Below, piece after piece: positions 9,817-17,976 of a DNA stretch of 64,000 bases. Source of the DNA: Acidobacteriota bacterium. GTDB lineage: Bacteria; Acidobacteriota; Thermoanaerobaculia; Multivoradales; JAGPDF01. The notes under the pieces were generated by a model, which was not told where the DNA came from, did no database searches, and was given only the letters and a program-made list of their open reading frames with translations. The translations under genes were made by a program, and so were the position numbers. Position 1 is the stretch's first letter. Each line of letters begins with the position of its first letter. The DNA is taken from contig JACTMI010000046.1 of the NCBI GenBank assembly GCA_014584695.1, forward strand, positions 53,771 through 117,770, written 5' to 3'.

Positions 9817-11049
9817 GTGACCGAGCCGAGCCTGCCCCTTCCGATCGCCCTGCGCAAGACCCTGGAGGAATCGAGCCCCGATCTGCTGCGTGCCCTGCTG
9901 CAGGCCGTGGTCGAGCAGCTGATGAGCGCTGAGGCCGACGCCCGCTGCGGCGCCGGCTACGGCGAGCGCAGCGCCGAGCGGGTGAACGCCCGCAACGGCT
10001 ACCGAGTACGGCCCTGGGAGACACGCCTGGGCGAGATCGACCTGGCAATCCCGAAGCTGCGCAAGGGCAGCTACTTCCCGGAGTGGCTGCTCGAGCCACG
10101 CCGGCGCTCGGAGAAGGCCCTGCTGGCCGCCGTGGCCGAGGCCTACGTGCTGGGCGTTTCGACCCGACGTGTCGAGCGGCTGCTCGAGACCCTGGGGCTG
10201 TCGGGGATCTCGAAGTCTCGAGTCTCGGAGATCTGCGCCGAGCTCGATCCGGCGGTCGAGGCCTTTCGCCAGCGGCCTCTGGCGCTCGCCTACCCTTACG
10301 TCTGGCTCGACGCGCTCGAGATGAAGTGCCGCGAGGAGGGTGGAGGTGCCCACGTCACCGTGGTCGTGGCCACCGGCGTTTCCGGTGAGGGATACCGCGA
10401 GATCTTGGGCATCGACGTCTTCACGACCGAGAGCGGTGCGGCGTGGCTCGCCTTTCTGCGGAGCTTGAAAGCGCGAGGCCTCTCGGGCGTGCGCCTGGTG
10501 ATCTCCGACGCCCACGAGGGCCTCAAGGCCGCGATCGCTTCGGTCTTCACCGGCTCGCGCTGGCAGCGCTGCCGCACGCACCTGACCACCAACGTCCTCA
10601 GCAAGGTGCCCCGGGCCGCCCAGCCCGGCGTCGCCGCGCTCTTCCGCATGATCTTCCTGCAGCAGGACAAGGCGAGCGTGCTCCAGCAGGCCGCTCACGT
10701 CCTCGACGTGCTCGAGCAGCGCTGGCCCGATGCCGGCAAGGTCCTCGCCGGTGCCTTCGACGACGTCCTCGCCTTCACCGAATTTCCCAAGGAGCACTGG
10801 CGCCAGATCTGGTCGAACAACCCGCAGGAGCGGCTCAACAAGGAAATCCGCCGCCGCACCGACGTCGTCGGCATCTTCCCCAACCGCGCCGCCATCGTCC
10901 GTCTGGTCGGAGCGCTACTCGCCGAGCAGCACGACGAATGGGCCGTCGGCCGCCGCTACTTCTCGCTGGAGTCCGTCGCGCAACTCAACCCCGAGCTGAA
11001 GAACCTGCCGCCCGACGATCGGCAGCCTCAGCTCTTACCCGCAGCCTGA
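9817..11049 (+). CDS. IS256-family (mutator type) transposase
   Basis: A 410-residue DDE transposase. Candidate catalytic residues lie in the usual contexts: Asp in VWLDALEMK, Asp in VISDAHEG and Glu in NNPQERLNKEIRRR. The N-terminus has the family start pattern (a helical region, then NARNGYR.R...TR.GEIDLAIPKLR). The GTG at 9817 has AAGGAGG upstream. The gene looks intact, so the element may still be mobile. Confidence 0.93.
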   Translation: MTEPSLPLPIALRKTLEESSPDLLRALLQAVVEQLMSAEADARCGAGYGERSAERVNARNGYRVRPWETRLGEIDLAIPKLRKGSYFPEWLLEPRRRSEKALLAAVAEAYVLGVSTRRVERLLETLGLSGISKSRVSEICAELDPAVEAFRQRPLALAYPYVWLDALEMKCREEGGGAHVTVVVATGVSGEGYREILGIDVFTTESGAAWLAFLRSLKARGLSGVRLVISDAHEGLKAAIASVFTGSRWQRCRTHLTTNVLSKVPRAAQPGVAALFRMIFLQQDKASVLQQAAHVLDVLEQRWPDAGKVLAGAFDDVLAFTEFPKEHWRQIWSNNPQERLNKEIRRRTDVVGIFPNRAAIVRLVGALLAEQHDEWAVGRRYFSLESVAQLNPELKNLPPDDRQPQLLPAA

Positions 11050-11075
11050 GGCCTGCCGCATGCCAAGCCGCCACC

Positions 11076-11103
11076 CTCGTACACCACTTGACCGGACGTG
11101 GCC
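11076..11103 (-). repeat. Right terminal inverted repeat of the IS256-family element
   Basis: Inverted partner of 9598-9625. It is immediately followed by the second copy of the target duplication CAGCCGAT (11104-11111). Confidence 0.8.
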
Positions 11104-11162
11104 CAGCCGATCGCCGTCTCCACCCGGCTGCGCTTCCAGTTCGAGCCGGAGTTCGCGGCGGC
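11104..11162 (-). pseudogene. Broken Rhs core fragment, right half
   Basis: Continues the Rhs fragment interrupted by the IS256-family element and matches the intact Rhs gene at about 28276-28336 with roughly one mismatch. The match stops abruptly at 11162, where the PIN-domain sequence begins, so an older rearrangement joined the two. Confidence 0.75.
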
Positions 11163-11164
11163 CG

Positions 11165-11548
11165 CTGATCTATCTCGACACCTCGGTCGCGCTCGCCCAC
11201 ATTCTCGGCGAGGGTCGTCGGCCTCCAGTGGCTCTCTAGGCCGAGACGCTGGTCTCCTCGAGGCTGCTCGAATTCGAGCACTGGACGCGACTGCACCGGC
11301 TCGGTGCGGCGAAGTCCCACGGCGAGGCGGCGCGGGATCTGCTGGCCAGAGTCGCGATCGTCGAGCTCGCCCCCGAAGTTCTCTCGCGCGCGCTCGAGCC
11401 GTTCCCGAAGCCCGTGCGCGCGCTCGACGCGCTTCACCTCGCGAGCGCCGATTTCCTGCGCGCTTCCGGCGCCAAGCTCGAGATCGCCTCCTACGACGAC
11501 CGACAACGAGTCGCCGCCGCGGCGATGGGTTTCACCCTGTGCGCCTGA
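11165..11548 (+). pseudogene. PIN-domain (VapC-like) toxin, inactivated
   Basis: The frame reads LIYLDTSVALAHIL..., then SRLLEFE, ALDALHLASADFL and SYDDRQRVAAAAMGF, the acidic residues and spacing of VapC-type PIN ribonucleases. An in-frame TAG at 11237-11239 breaks it after 24 codons, and no start codon is left upstream because the sequence is fused to an Rhs fragment. The antitoxin partner is absent here, but a fragment of one lies at 8610-8755. Confidence 0.75.
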
Positions 11549-11672
11549 GCCTGGCGGCGCGTCGCTCGACAGCGCGCAGACGGCGAGGAAGTGCCGCGCG
11601 CTGGTTGAGTGCCGATCAGACCGTGGTGATGCGGGCTCATCAGCGGCACTCGCACTCGTCCTCTGACTGGTC

Positions 11673-12059
11673 CTATCGAGAAGGATCCCGGCGGAACAGG
11701 CCCTTCATCTTTCCCTTGATGAGCTCGAGAACGCCCTGCTCATCGGGATCGTCCCAGGGACCGCCTGACAGATAGCGGGTCAGGCGAGCGGAAAAGCCGT
11801 CAACAAGGGTCGCTTCGCTCAGGTACTCACGCCTCAGGTAGCACTCGAACAGGCGACTCTCCGCGGTCATGGTCACATCATCGTCATAGACACCTATCGT
11901 GTGTTCCCTGCCATTCAGGACGAAGTCCGCGGCGAACCATTCGAGGCCGTTGCTGCGGTGGTCGAATCTGACATGGTCAAGGCTGTGCTTCGAGAGCACC
12001 TCGAGCACCCGGGCCATGCACTGCTGTTGAAAGTGTGTTCCCGCCTTAGGAGTAGCCAC
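11673..12059 (-). CDS. Candidate immunity protein for the orphan Rhs tip of module A
   Basis: A 128-residue soluble protein of no family I recognise, with an acidic centre (VYDDDVTM) and a basic tail. It starts at a GTG (12059) lying directly behind the orphan Rhs tip. When the tip is read in its probable original frame, its stop TAG overlaps this GTG by one base (TAGTG). The same tight coupling is seen for the main Rhs gene and its partner (TGATG at 26065). Position and coupling, not homology, support the immunity role. Confidence 0.6.
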   Translation of the reverse strand: MATPKAGTHFQQQCMARVLEVLSKHSLDHVRFDHRSNGLEWFAADFVLNGREHTIGVYDDDVTMTAESRLFECYLRREYLSEATLVDGFSARLTRYLSGGPWDDPDEQGVLELIKGKMKGLFRRDPSR

Positions 12060-12196
12060 TAGCGGAGTCTCCAGAGATCGATGTGCTTGCCCTTGGTTCC
12101 GGTGAGTCGATCAATTACCCGCCCCCTGATGCTGAAGTATCTGTGCCCCCTGTGGGCACTCTCGCCAATCCGCAGGTAGCTGTTGCTATTCAGGAG
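12059..12196 (-). other. Frameshifted 3' end of the orphan Rhs tip
   Basis: With one G fewer in the preceding G tract, the tip continues with LLNSNSYLRIG...HRGHRYFSIRG... and ends ...KGKHIDLWRLR at a TAG (12059-12061). The segment ...G-HID-W near the end looks like a genuine toxin C-terminus, and the stop overlaps the immunity start. In the sequence as given, the tip instead stops at 12186 after GRGGAPE. Confidence 0.65.
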
Positions 12197-12935
12197 CCCC
12201 CCCCCTGCCGAAGAGGAACCTGCCGGGTCCTAGGCCGGCATTCGCTGCCGCAGGTCCAGCTACCGACGCGGCTTCGACCGCCCCCATGAATCCCAGTCCA
12301 GCCGCTTGCGAGCTTCCGATGGTCCATAGGAGGGCACTGTTCTCGAAGTCGTAAACAACCTGCGCCATCATCAAGCAGTTGGGATCTGCGCAGTCACCAC
12401 CCTGCCCCATGAGGACGCCCAGGTCCACGTGCTGTTGGAAGGACATCCCGCCGCGGTTGAAGTCGCGGTGCCCGACGCGAGTCGACAGCGAATGCTCCCG
12501 GAACGCTGCAAACTCGTTCCTGAACTCTTCGAGAGCGAGCAGGAAGGCCAGGTCGACAGCGCCCGGATCCTCGCCAATGACCGTGGTCGAGCAACCGTCG
12601 GCGTCGCATGTCACCTCCGCCTCTTCCAGGCCATCGGGGTCGACGTACTTCAGCGGATTCCCGAGCACGTAAGCGAATCGGTTCCACGACTGCGGGGCCT
12701 TGGGATCGCCGCCGATGGGATCCGTGCTCAGGAATCTCCCGGTCAGTGGGGACCGGAACCGCGCATGCAGGTAGTCCGTGCCCCGACGCAAACCCCCATC
12801 CGAGAAGGCCGTTTCCCCGAGGCAAGGCAGCGTCGTCCAGGTCTCAGCCGCCGACGCGAGGTCCTCGCTGGCGAGATCGATAGCCAGGGGCGGACCTGCG
12901 GTTTCGCGGCGCGGCTCGAGGAGCACGAGCGTCAT
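12186..12935 (-). CDS. Orphan Rhs C-terminal tip of module A (frameshifted toxin)
   Basis: A 249-residue frame with a leader of about 50 residues shared with the tip at 18827, the Rhs core end YLHARFRSPLTGRFLS with TDPIGG (about 58-80) and GNPLKYVDPDG (about 91-101). A variable toxin region with GGMSFQQHVDLG and DCADPNCLMMAQ follows. There is no YD-repeat core, no signal peptide and no convincing ribosome-binding site before the ATG at 12935 or the GTG at 12926 (the latter is shared with the other tip). It is therefore probably a silent cassette that needs to be joined to an Rhs core. The toxin is cut short by the homopolymer at 12197-12205. Its activity class is unknown. Confidence 0.7.
   Translation of the reverse strand: MTLVLLEPRRETAGPPLAIDLASEDLASAAETWTTLPCLGETAFSDGGLRRGTDYLHARFRSPLTGRFLSTDPIGGDPKAPQSWNRFAYVLGNPLKYVDPDGLEEAEVTCDADGCSTTVIGEDPGAVDLAFLLALEEFRNEFAAFREHSLSTRVGHRDFNRGGMSFQQHVDLGVLMGQGGDCADPNCLMMAQVVYDFENSALLWTIGSSQAAGLGFMGAVEAASVAGPAAANAGLGPGRFLFGRGGAPE
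12197..12205 (-). repeat. G9 homopolymer inside the toxin tip
   Basis: Nine consecutive C on the plus strand (G on the coding strand). Eight would restore the long frame that runs to the immunity start. Such tracts are prone to slippage, so this may be a switch, a fixed mutation or a sequencing error. Confidence 0.85.
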
Positions 12936-12950
12936 TGTACGCGCCTGTGG

Positions 12951-12975
12951 CTTCTTCTTTTAGCCGCTGCTTTTC
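12951..12975 (-). repeat. Copy of the AGCRGCGGCTARARA repeat
   Basis: Non-coding copy just upstream of the orphan tip; equivalent to 19698-19723 in module B. Confidence 0.6.
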
Positions 12976-13001
12976 ACGACGTGGGGCTTGGAGCCAGCCA
13001 T

Positions 13002-13020
13002 GTTTCCCGGCCCGGGAAAC
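13002..13020. repeat. 19-bp palindrome GTTTCCCGG-C-CCGGGAAAC
   Basis: Perfect 9+1+9 inverted repeat, identical in module B at 19749-19767. It is a good candidate for a protein-binding or strand-exchange site. Confidence 0.7.
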
Positions 13021-13173
13021 GAGCTTTGCGCGGCTCGCTTGGGCTCGCCGTTGCCAGTTTGCAACCGGGCTTTTCGCGCGCCGGGGCTGGAGCGCGAGCA
13101 CGCAGACGCGAAGCGGCTGCGCGCGCAGCGAGCGGAAGACCCGGCGCGCATCCGATGCTTTTCCGGCGGCAGG

Positions 13174-13202
13174 GTGCGCGCGGAGCGCAGCGCAGCGCGC
13201 AC
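13174..13202. repeat. Hairpin A1: GTGCGCGC / GCGCGCAC around loop GGAGCGCAGCGCA
   Basis: Eight-base-pair stem with a 13-nt loop. Module B (20074-20100) has a different stem, GTGCGGC/GCCGCAC, and exactly the same loop. Confidence 0.7.
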
Positions 13203-13460
13203 GCTGCCTACCTTTCAGGGAGGCCCCTTGGGGGGCCGGATGGGTTCGGACGGGGCAGGCGTGAGCGTTCGCTACGGCACCGAGGCCTCGAGGGGGCGCG
13301 TTGGCTACGCCACCGGCGCTCGCAGGCCACGGACCGGCCCGGCGGCAGGTTACATAGCGCGCCCGTTATGTAACGGCCGGCGCGCCGCGTGCGCGCCTTC
13401 GTTCGTTTCTTCGAGGGCGCTCGTTGCACGCGGCGTGACGGCCCAAGGCGGAGCGGCTGA

Positions 13461-13498
13461 GGGCCAGGTCCGATAAGGCGCCTTATCGGACCTGGCCC
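13461..13498. repeat. 38-bp perfect palindrome, module A
   Basis: Two perfectly complementary 19-nt arms beginning GGGCCAGGTCC and meeting at GGCGCC, with no spacer. The module B copy is 40 bp because each arm has gained one base at the mirrored position. Confidence 0.8.
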
Positions 13499-13507
13499 GG
13501 TCCCGCA

Positions 13508-13536
13508 GCAAGCTCGGAGCGCAGCGCAGAGCTTGC
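13508..13536. repeat. Hairpin A2: GCAAGCTC / GAGCTTGC around loop GGAGCGCAGCGCA
   Basis: Same loop as hairpin A1. Compared with module B (20407-20435), three stem pairs differ and all three are compensated on the other arm. Confidence 0.75.
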
Positions 13537-13763
13537 GGAGGGCAGCCGCTTCGCCGCCGCTGAAGCCGGGCCTTCGAAGCCACCGACGCTCGAGCTGCCA
13601 CGCGCCCCCTCGGGGCCGGCGTCGATCCTCCCGTGACGACGTCGGCCGGAGCCTCGGCCCGGTCCCGGGCGGGCCGGGGGGAATCGAAATCACCGGGCTC
13701 GACGACGGCGAAAGCGGAGGCCGCAGAGCGGCCGCAGCCGCCGGCGGCGAGACCCGCCCCGCT

Positions 13764-14900
13764 TCAGTCGCCGTCGCCGGTCGCTCCCGCCGCGTCGCTC
13801 TCATCGTCCTCGGCCGCGAGTTCGGCCAGGAAGGCGTGGCGCGGATCGCCCTCCAGCTCGTCGTCGTGGGCCGCGGCCGCAGCGTCCTTTGCCGCCGCGT
13901 CCGCCGCGGTCGTCCGCCGCTTGAGCTTCGCTCCCGGGTGGCTCTGCTCGTAGACCTCTTTCAGCTTGCCGATCGCGACGCGCGTGTAGATCTCGGTCGT
14001 CGAGATGTTCGCGTGGCCGAGCATCGCCTGCACGTAGCGCAGGTCCGCGCCCCCCTCGAGCATCAGCGTCGCCATCGTGTGGCGAAACAGGTGACACCCG
14101 CCCGGCTTGTCGATCCCCGCCGCCTCGATCGCCCGGCGCGTGATCTTCGTCATGTGCTGCGGGTCGATCTGCGCGCCGAGCGCGGTCAGAAACAGCACGC
14201 CCCGGTCCGGACCCCGGTAGAGCTTGAAGCGCGCCTCCTCGAGATACTTCTCGATCCAGGCGCAAGCGCGCTCGGACAGCGGCAGCACCCGGTCCTTCTT
14301 GCCCTTGCCCTGGCGCACGATCAGCCGCCCGTTCTCGAGGTCGATGTCGTCGATCCGCAGCCGCGCGGCTTCCTGGCGACGGATCCCGGTCGCGTAGAAG
14401 ACTTCGAGGATCGTCCGGTCCCGCAAGCCCCGCGGCGTCGTCACGTCGGCAGTCCTGAGGATCTGCTCCACCTCGTAGGCCGAAAGGATCGCCTTGGGCA
14501 GCCGGCGCTCGATGCGCGGCGGCTCGAGCGACGTCGCCGGGTTCATCGGGATCACGCGGTGGCGCGTCAGCCACCGCAGGAAGCGACGCACGCCGCCCAG
14601 CCGGTCGTACTGCGAGTGAAACGACAGGCGCTTGCCGTCCGCCTTCACCGAGTGGAAGAGGTGCCGCTGATAGCGCTCCAGGAGCTCGACCGAGAGCTCG
14701 GCGGGCGTCTTCACGCCGCGCTCCTCGCACCACGGCACGAAGCGGTAGAGGTTCTTCTCCTCGCCCCGGATCGTGTGCGGTGAGTAGTTGCGCACGGTCA
14801 GATCTTCGAGGTACCGCAGCGCCCACGCCCCGAGCGAGCCCGGCTCGAGCGTCACCACGGCCGAGAGCGGCTTGCGCCTCAGGTGCCGGCGGTCAGCCAT
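13764..14900 (-). CDS. Tyrosine recombinase (XerC/D-like integrase), module A
   Basis: A 378-residue site-specific recombinase. The N-terminal SAM-like domain (about 20-115) is followed by the catalytic domain with the full set of residues: Arg174 (TGIRRQE), Lys199 (GKGKKDR), His270 and Arg273 (HLFRHTMAT), His296 (LGHANIS) and the nucleophile Tyr305 (EIYTRV). A basic, low-complexity tail follows. Its start overlaps the end of the primase-helicase gene by 8 bp, so the two form an operon. It is most similar to the module B copy (20847), differing mainly near the C-terminus. It probably moves the module or resolves its copies; the target is unknown, and the structured region just downstream is the obvious candidate. 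Confidence 0.93.
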   Translation of the reverse strand: MADRRHLRRKPLSAVVTLEPGSLGAWALRYLEDLTVRNYSPHTIRGEEKNLYRFVPWCEERGVKTPAELSVELLERYQRHLFHSVKADGKRLSFHSQYDRLGGVRRFLRWLTRHRVIPMNPATSLEPPRIERRLPKAILSAYEVEQILRTADVTTPRGLRDRTILEVFYATGIRRQEAARLRIDDIDLENGRLIVRQGKGKKDRVLPLSERACAWIEKYLEEARFKLYRGPDRGVLFLTALGAQIDPQHMTKITRRAIEAAGIDKPGGCHLFRHTMATLMLEGGADLRYVQAMLGHANISTTEIYTRVAIGKLKEVYEQSHPGAKLKRRTTAADAAAKDAAAAAHDDELEGDPRHAFLAELAAEDDESDAAGATGDGD

Positions 14901-17900
14901 GGCGCCCGTCCGGAGAAGCAGCGGCTAGAAAGAGAGGCTCCAGAAGTGCGGTTTCGCCGAGATTCGCGCTCGAAGCGAGCAAAGCCCCGTCCCGCTGGGC
15001 TCGCGGCCGTTTCGGCCGCCCCGTCGACCGGGGGACATCCGGGGGCAAACCGGGGGTCCTCGGGGGGTCCGACACCCCTTCCGAGGGGGTCAGACCCCTC
15101 GAAAAGGGGGTCAAGGTCTCCGCCGCGGCGAGCCGCTCGACGTCGAGCAAGCCCGGCAGGAAGCGGCCGCCGTCCTGGCCCTTGCCGTCGTAGACCAGCT
15201 CGTAGACGAGCGAGGCGCCACGCGGCGCCTTGTGCGCGAGGACGTACTCGAGCTCGACCAGCCGCTCGAGGTGGCGCCGCACCTGCGCGTCGCTCCAGCC
15301 CACGGCCTCGCGCAGCTGCCGGCGGCTGAAGAGGAAGTCGGCACGCTCGACGGCATTTCGCTCGCATTCGGCGCCGATCCAGCCGTCCAGCAAGCGCAAG
15401 AGCTGCCGCGTCTGCGGCGGCAGCTCGTCGAGCGAGCGGCCGAGCACGTCGTGCGCCAGGCGGTTGGCGAGCGCGATGTCCCCGAGCTCGACTTCGACGT
15501 ACTCGACGAGCTCGGTGCCGTCGAGCGTCGTCTTGCGGGGTCGCTGGTGCTGATGCAAGAGCGCGATCGTCCGGATGAGCGTCAGGTACTTCACGTGATC
15601 CCGGCGCGTGCGCGTCCGGTCGTCGAGGAAGGTCAGCTGCCGGGCGTAGGGATTGACCACCAGGAGCGGCTTCAAGAGCCGCTGCGCGTTGCGGTGCCGT
15701 TCGACGATCCGCCGCCGCTCGCGCTCGGCGAGCAGGCCCTCGAGCGTCTCGCCCTCGCGCTGCCGCGCGTGGATCGCCCGCGTCTGTTCCCGATCTTCGT
15801 CCACGGTGAGTACCAGGCACCGGTTCAGGAGCTCTTCGTCGACGTCGATCGCCGTCGTCGTCAAGAGGATCGCCACCGGCCCTTCGACCCGGTACTCGTG
15901 AGTCACCAGTTTGCCGCTCTGCGGGTCTTTCCCGGTCGAGGCGATCGTCAGCTCGCCTTCGCTCTGGAGGAGCTTCAAGGCGTAGCTCGCGCGCTCCGCC
16001 CCTTCTTCCTCGGCGATCGCGAGCACCTTGTGTTTCAGGTCCGTCTCGCCCATGTAGAAGAGCGACTGGCCGGTCATCGCCGAGTAGCTGACCCGCTCTT
16101 CCTCCGGCACGAGCGCGAGGATCGATTCGACGAGCGCCGACTTGCCCGCGGCCGAGGAGCTCTGCACGATCACCGCGAGTGGACGGTCGAGCTTGCGAGA
16201 CACGGCCGCCAGGTAGCCGAGGAGCTTGTTGACCCGCTCGCCCACCACGCCGCAGCGGTCGAAGTCCGCCAGGATCGCTTCGACCAGGTCCGGACGCGCG
16301 AGATACGCCAGCGCCTCGCGCTCGGCCTCGGGCGCGATCGCCGGCGCCGGCGTCTTCGGCTGGAGCTCGCGACGGATGTGCTCGTCCTGCAAAGGCTCGA
16401 GCGCCAGGTGCACCTTGCCCAGGTCCTTCCGCACGATCTCCTCGTCGAGCCCGAGCTCGACGGCTGCCTGATGCACGTACGATTTCCGCTGCCGAGCCGA
16501 CACCAGGTCCACCGCGTCGACGAAGACCCGCTCGCGGCACTCGACCCGCACGAGCACCGAGAGCTTTTCGTAGGAGAGGTTCTTCAAGAGGCCCCGCACC
16601 TTCCACCGCCGCTCCCCGAGCACCAGGTCGAAGGGATCGACGCCGGTCGAAGCCACGTCCGCGCGGAGCTCCGGCGAAGCGGCGGCTAGAGAAGAAGCGG
16701 ACTCGGGAGGCGGCGACGACGTCGCCGGCGCCGGAGCGGCCGAGCTTTTCTTTCTAGCTGCTGCTTTCTCGGGCGCTCGAGCGACCCCGGCGGCCGCGCT
16801 CGCGGGCTCGCGCTGCACCTTCGGTTCCGCGACGTGCTCCGCGCTCTGGAGCACCAGCGCCAGCGACTTCTCGGCCGGCGCGACGTGCATCGCGTAGGCG
16901 TTCGCGTCCATCGTCTTCGGGAAGAGCACGCGGTAGCAGCTGATGCCTTCGGCGCCGAGCTTCGCGGCCACGTCCTGCGCCGCCGCGTCACCGGCCGCGT
17001 CCCGGTCGTAAGCGATGAGCAGGCGCTCCACACCAGCACCGGCGATCGCCTGGTGCAGCTCCTCGGTGAAGCCGTTCACCCCGTAGGCCGCCGTCACGTT
17101 GCGGAAGCCGTGGCACCAGAAGGTCAGGGCGTCGATCAGCGCCTCGCACAGGACCAGCTCGTTCGCTGTGCCCCCAGCCGTATTGGGGGAGGCCTTCAAG
17201 GCTTCGGGATTGAAGACGCCGCGGCGAGGCCCGGGCAAGTAGAGATGCCGCGGGCTGCCGGCGACGTCGACCAGGCGACGGCCGTAGAGGTTGAGCACCT
17301 TGCCGGAAGCGTCCACGATCGGCAGCACCAGGCACCCCGCCAGGGGCTCGCGGTTCGTCCGCGCGTTGACGACGCCGAGACGCACCAGCTCCGAGAAGTG
17401 CTCTTTGCCGAGTTGCTCGAGGAGCGAGCCGTCCGCATACCCGTAGCCGAAACGCTCGGCCGCCGCCTCGAGCCCGATCCCGCGAGCCGCCGCGTAGGCC
17501 TTCGCCTCGGCCGAGGCCGCGTAGCGCGCGCGGTAATGCGCCACCACGCGCGAGAGCAGGTCGGGATTCGAAGAGCGAGCGGCCAAGGAAGAAACGGAGC
17601 GGGTTTCTTCTTTAGCCGCTGGGCGGGTGGAGGCGAAGGTTGCGCTCTGGAGAAAGACCACCGCTTCGCGGAAGGTGAGCTGGTTCGACTTCATCGCCCA
17701 ATCGATCGCGCTTCCTCCGGCGCGGCACGCGCCCAGGCAGTTCCACAAGCCCTTCTTCGGAGAAACGATCAGCGAAGGATTCTTGTCGGAGTGATGAGGG
17801 CAAAGCCCGATCCAGTCCTCGCCGTGGCGGCTGAGCCTCACTCCCGAGGCCTCGACCAGGGCCACGAGATCCGTCGTCGCTTTCAGCCGATCGAGCTCGC

Positions 17901-17919
17901 TATCCGAAAATCGCGCCAT
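14893..17919 (-). CDS. Primase-helicase (CHC2 zinc finger, Toprim, P-loop ATPase), module A
   Basis: A 1008-residue replication protein of the kind carried by mobile elements. A CHC2-type zinc finger (Cys40, His43, Cys61, Cys65) is followed by a DnaG-like core with a Toprim domain (LVLCEALIDAL, then YDRDAAGDAA, about 230-310). A P-loop ATPase follows with Walker A SSSAAGKSAL and a sensor-like LLTTTAIDVDEELLNRC, then a C-terminal winged helix (RRQLREAVGWSDAQVRRHL). I start at the ATG at 17919 (GGGAGG upstream), which matches module B; an in-frame ATG at 17946 is less likely. Two linkers and the C-terminal tail contain copies of a short DNA repeat (see 16676-16771 and 17576-17622). Confidence 0.9.
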   Translation of the reverse strand: MARFSDSELDRLKATTDLVALVEASGVRLSRHGEDWIGLCPHHSDKNPSLIVSPKKGLWNCLGACRAGGSAIDWAMKSNQLTFREAVVFLQSATFASTRPAAKEETRSVSSLAARSSNPDLLSRVVAHYRARYAASAEAKAYAAARGIGLEAAAERFGYGYADGSLLEQLGKEHFSELVRLGVVNARTNREPLAGCLVLPIVDASGKVLNLYGRRLVDVAGSPRHLYLPGPRRGVFNPEALKASPNTAGGTANELVLCEALIDALTFWCHGFRNVTAAYGVNGFTEELHQAIAGAGVERLLIAYDRDAAGDAAAQDVAAKLGAEGISCYRVLFPKTMDANAYAMHVAPAEKSLALVLQSAEHVAEPKVQREPASAAAGVARAPEKAAARKKSSAAPAPATSSPPPESASSLAAASPELRADVASTGVDPFDLVLGERRWKVRGLLKNLSYEKLSVLVRVECRERVFVDAVDLVSARQRKSYVHQAAVELGLDEEIVRKDLGKVHLALEPLQDEHIRRELQPKTPAPAIAPEAEREALAYLARPDLVEAILADFDRCGVVGERVNKLLGYLAAVSRKLDRPLAVIVQSSSAAGKSALVESILALVPEEERVSYSAMTGQSLFYMGETDLKHKVLAIAEEEGAERASYALKLLQSEGELTIASTGKDPQSGKLVTHEYRVEGPVAILLTTTAIDVDEELLNRCLVLTVDEDREQTRAIHARQREGETLEGLLAERERRRIVERHRNAQRLLKPLLVVNPYARQLTFLDDRTRTRRDHVKYLTLIRTIALLHQHQRPRKTTLDGTELVEYVEVELGDIALANRLAHDVLGRSLDELPPQTRQLLRLLDGWIGAECERNAVERADFLFSRRQLREAVGWSDAQVRRHLERLVELEYVLAHKAPRGASLVYELVYDGKGQDGGRFLPGLLDVERLAAAETLTPFSRGLTPSEGVSDPPRTPGLPPDVPRSTGRPKRPRAQRDGALLASSANLGETALLEPLFLAAASPDGRHG
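14914..14937 (+). repeat. Copy of the AGCRGCGGCTARARA repeat
   Basis: Lies at the very end of the primase-helicase gene, coding for part of LAAAS. Faces away from the copy at 12951-12975 across the recombinase and structured region. Confidence 0.6.
16676..16771. repeat. Inverted pair of the AGCRGCGGCTARARA repeat in the primase linker
   Basis: Copies at 16676-16700 (plus) and 16745-16771 (minus) bracket a variable, proline/alanine-rich linker. The matching pair in module B is at 23770-23873, with a different sequence in between. Confidence 0.6.
17576..17622. repeat. Inverted pair of the AGCRGCGGCTARARA repeat near the primase N-terminus
   Basis: Two copies almost back to back form an imperfect palindrome inside the gene (coding PAAKE...SLAAR). 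Equivalent to 24652-24699 in module B. Confidence 0.6.
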
Positions 17920-17976
17920 CGGGCCTCCCGCCGAAAACCTTGTCAAGCCCCTTGGAGCCGAAAAATCCCGGACGAG

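Larger units (their letters stand above)
9598..11103 (+). mobile_element. IS256-family insertion sequence (about 1.5 kb)
   Basis: The element carries one transposase gene and is bounded by imperfect terminal inverted repeats (20 of 28 positions match; both ends share CGTCCG and AGTGGTGTA). It is flanked by an 8-bp direct repeat, CAGCCGAT, at 9590-9597 and 11104-11111, as expected for this family. Both flanks belong to one continuous Rhs sequence (compare 28178-28336), so the insertion point is exact. Confidence 0.88.
12936..13763 (-). ncRNA. Structured non-coding region, module A (candidate large RNA or DNA recombination/replication site)
   Basis: This 828-bp gap between the recombinase and the orphan tip has no credible gene but is full of inverted repeats. 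It is homologous to 19673-20846, and in several helices the two copies differ at both strands of the stem so that pairing is kept. Elements include a 19-bp palindrome (13002-13020), hairpins at 13174-13202 and 13508-13536 with the same 13-nt loop, TTACATA...TATGTAA around 13351-13374, and a 38-bp perfect palindrome (13461-13498). Strand and molecule type are not known; the minus strand is listed because the flanking genes run that way. Confidence 0.55.

Noticed and set aside
12936..13763. Short open frames of 60-200 codons inside the structured regions (also 19673-20846)
   Set aside because: They overlap each other in all frames, are not conserved between the two modules and are Arg/Ala/Gly-rich as expected from random GC-rich sequence.
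13533..14783. Long plus-strand open frames opposite the recombinase and primase genes (also 15232-16689, 20805-22424, 22690-23784)
   Set aside because: They are antisense shadows caused by high GC. The minus-strand frames encode recognised domains with all catalytic residues, while the plus-strand frames show no motif, start site or family resemblance.
12936..14900. Integron with attC sites
   Set aside because: Folded repeats next to a tyrosine recombinase invite the idea, but I see no clear IntI-type extra segment in the recombinase, the sites do not flank single gene cassettes in the usual way, and each module carries its own recombinase and primase.
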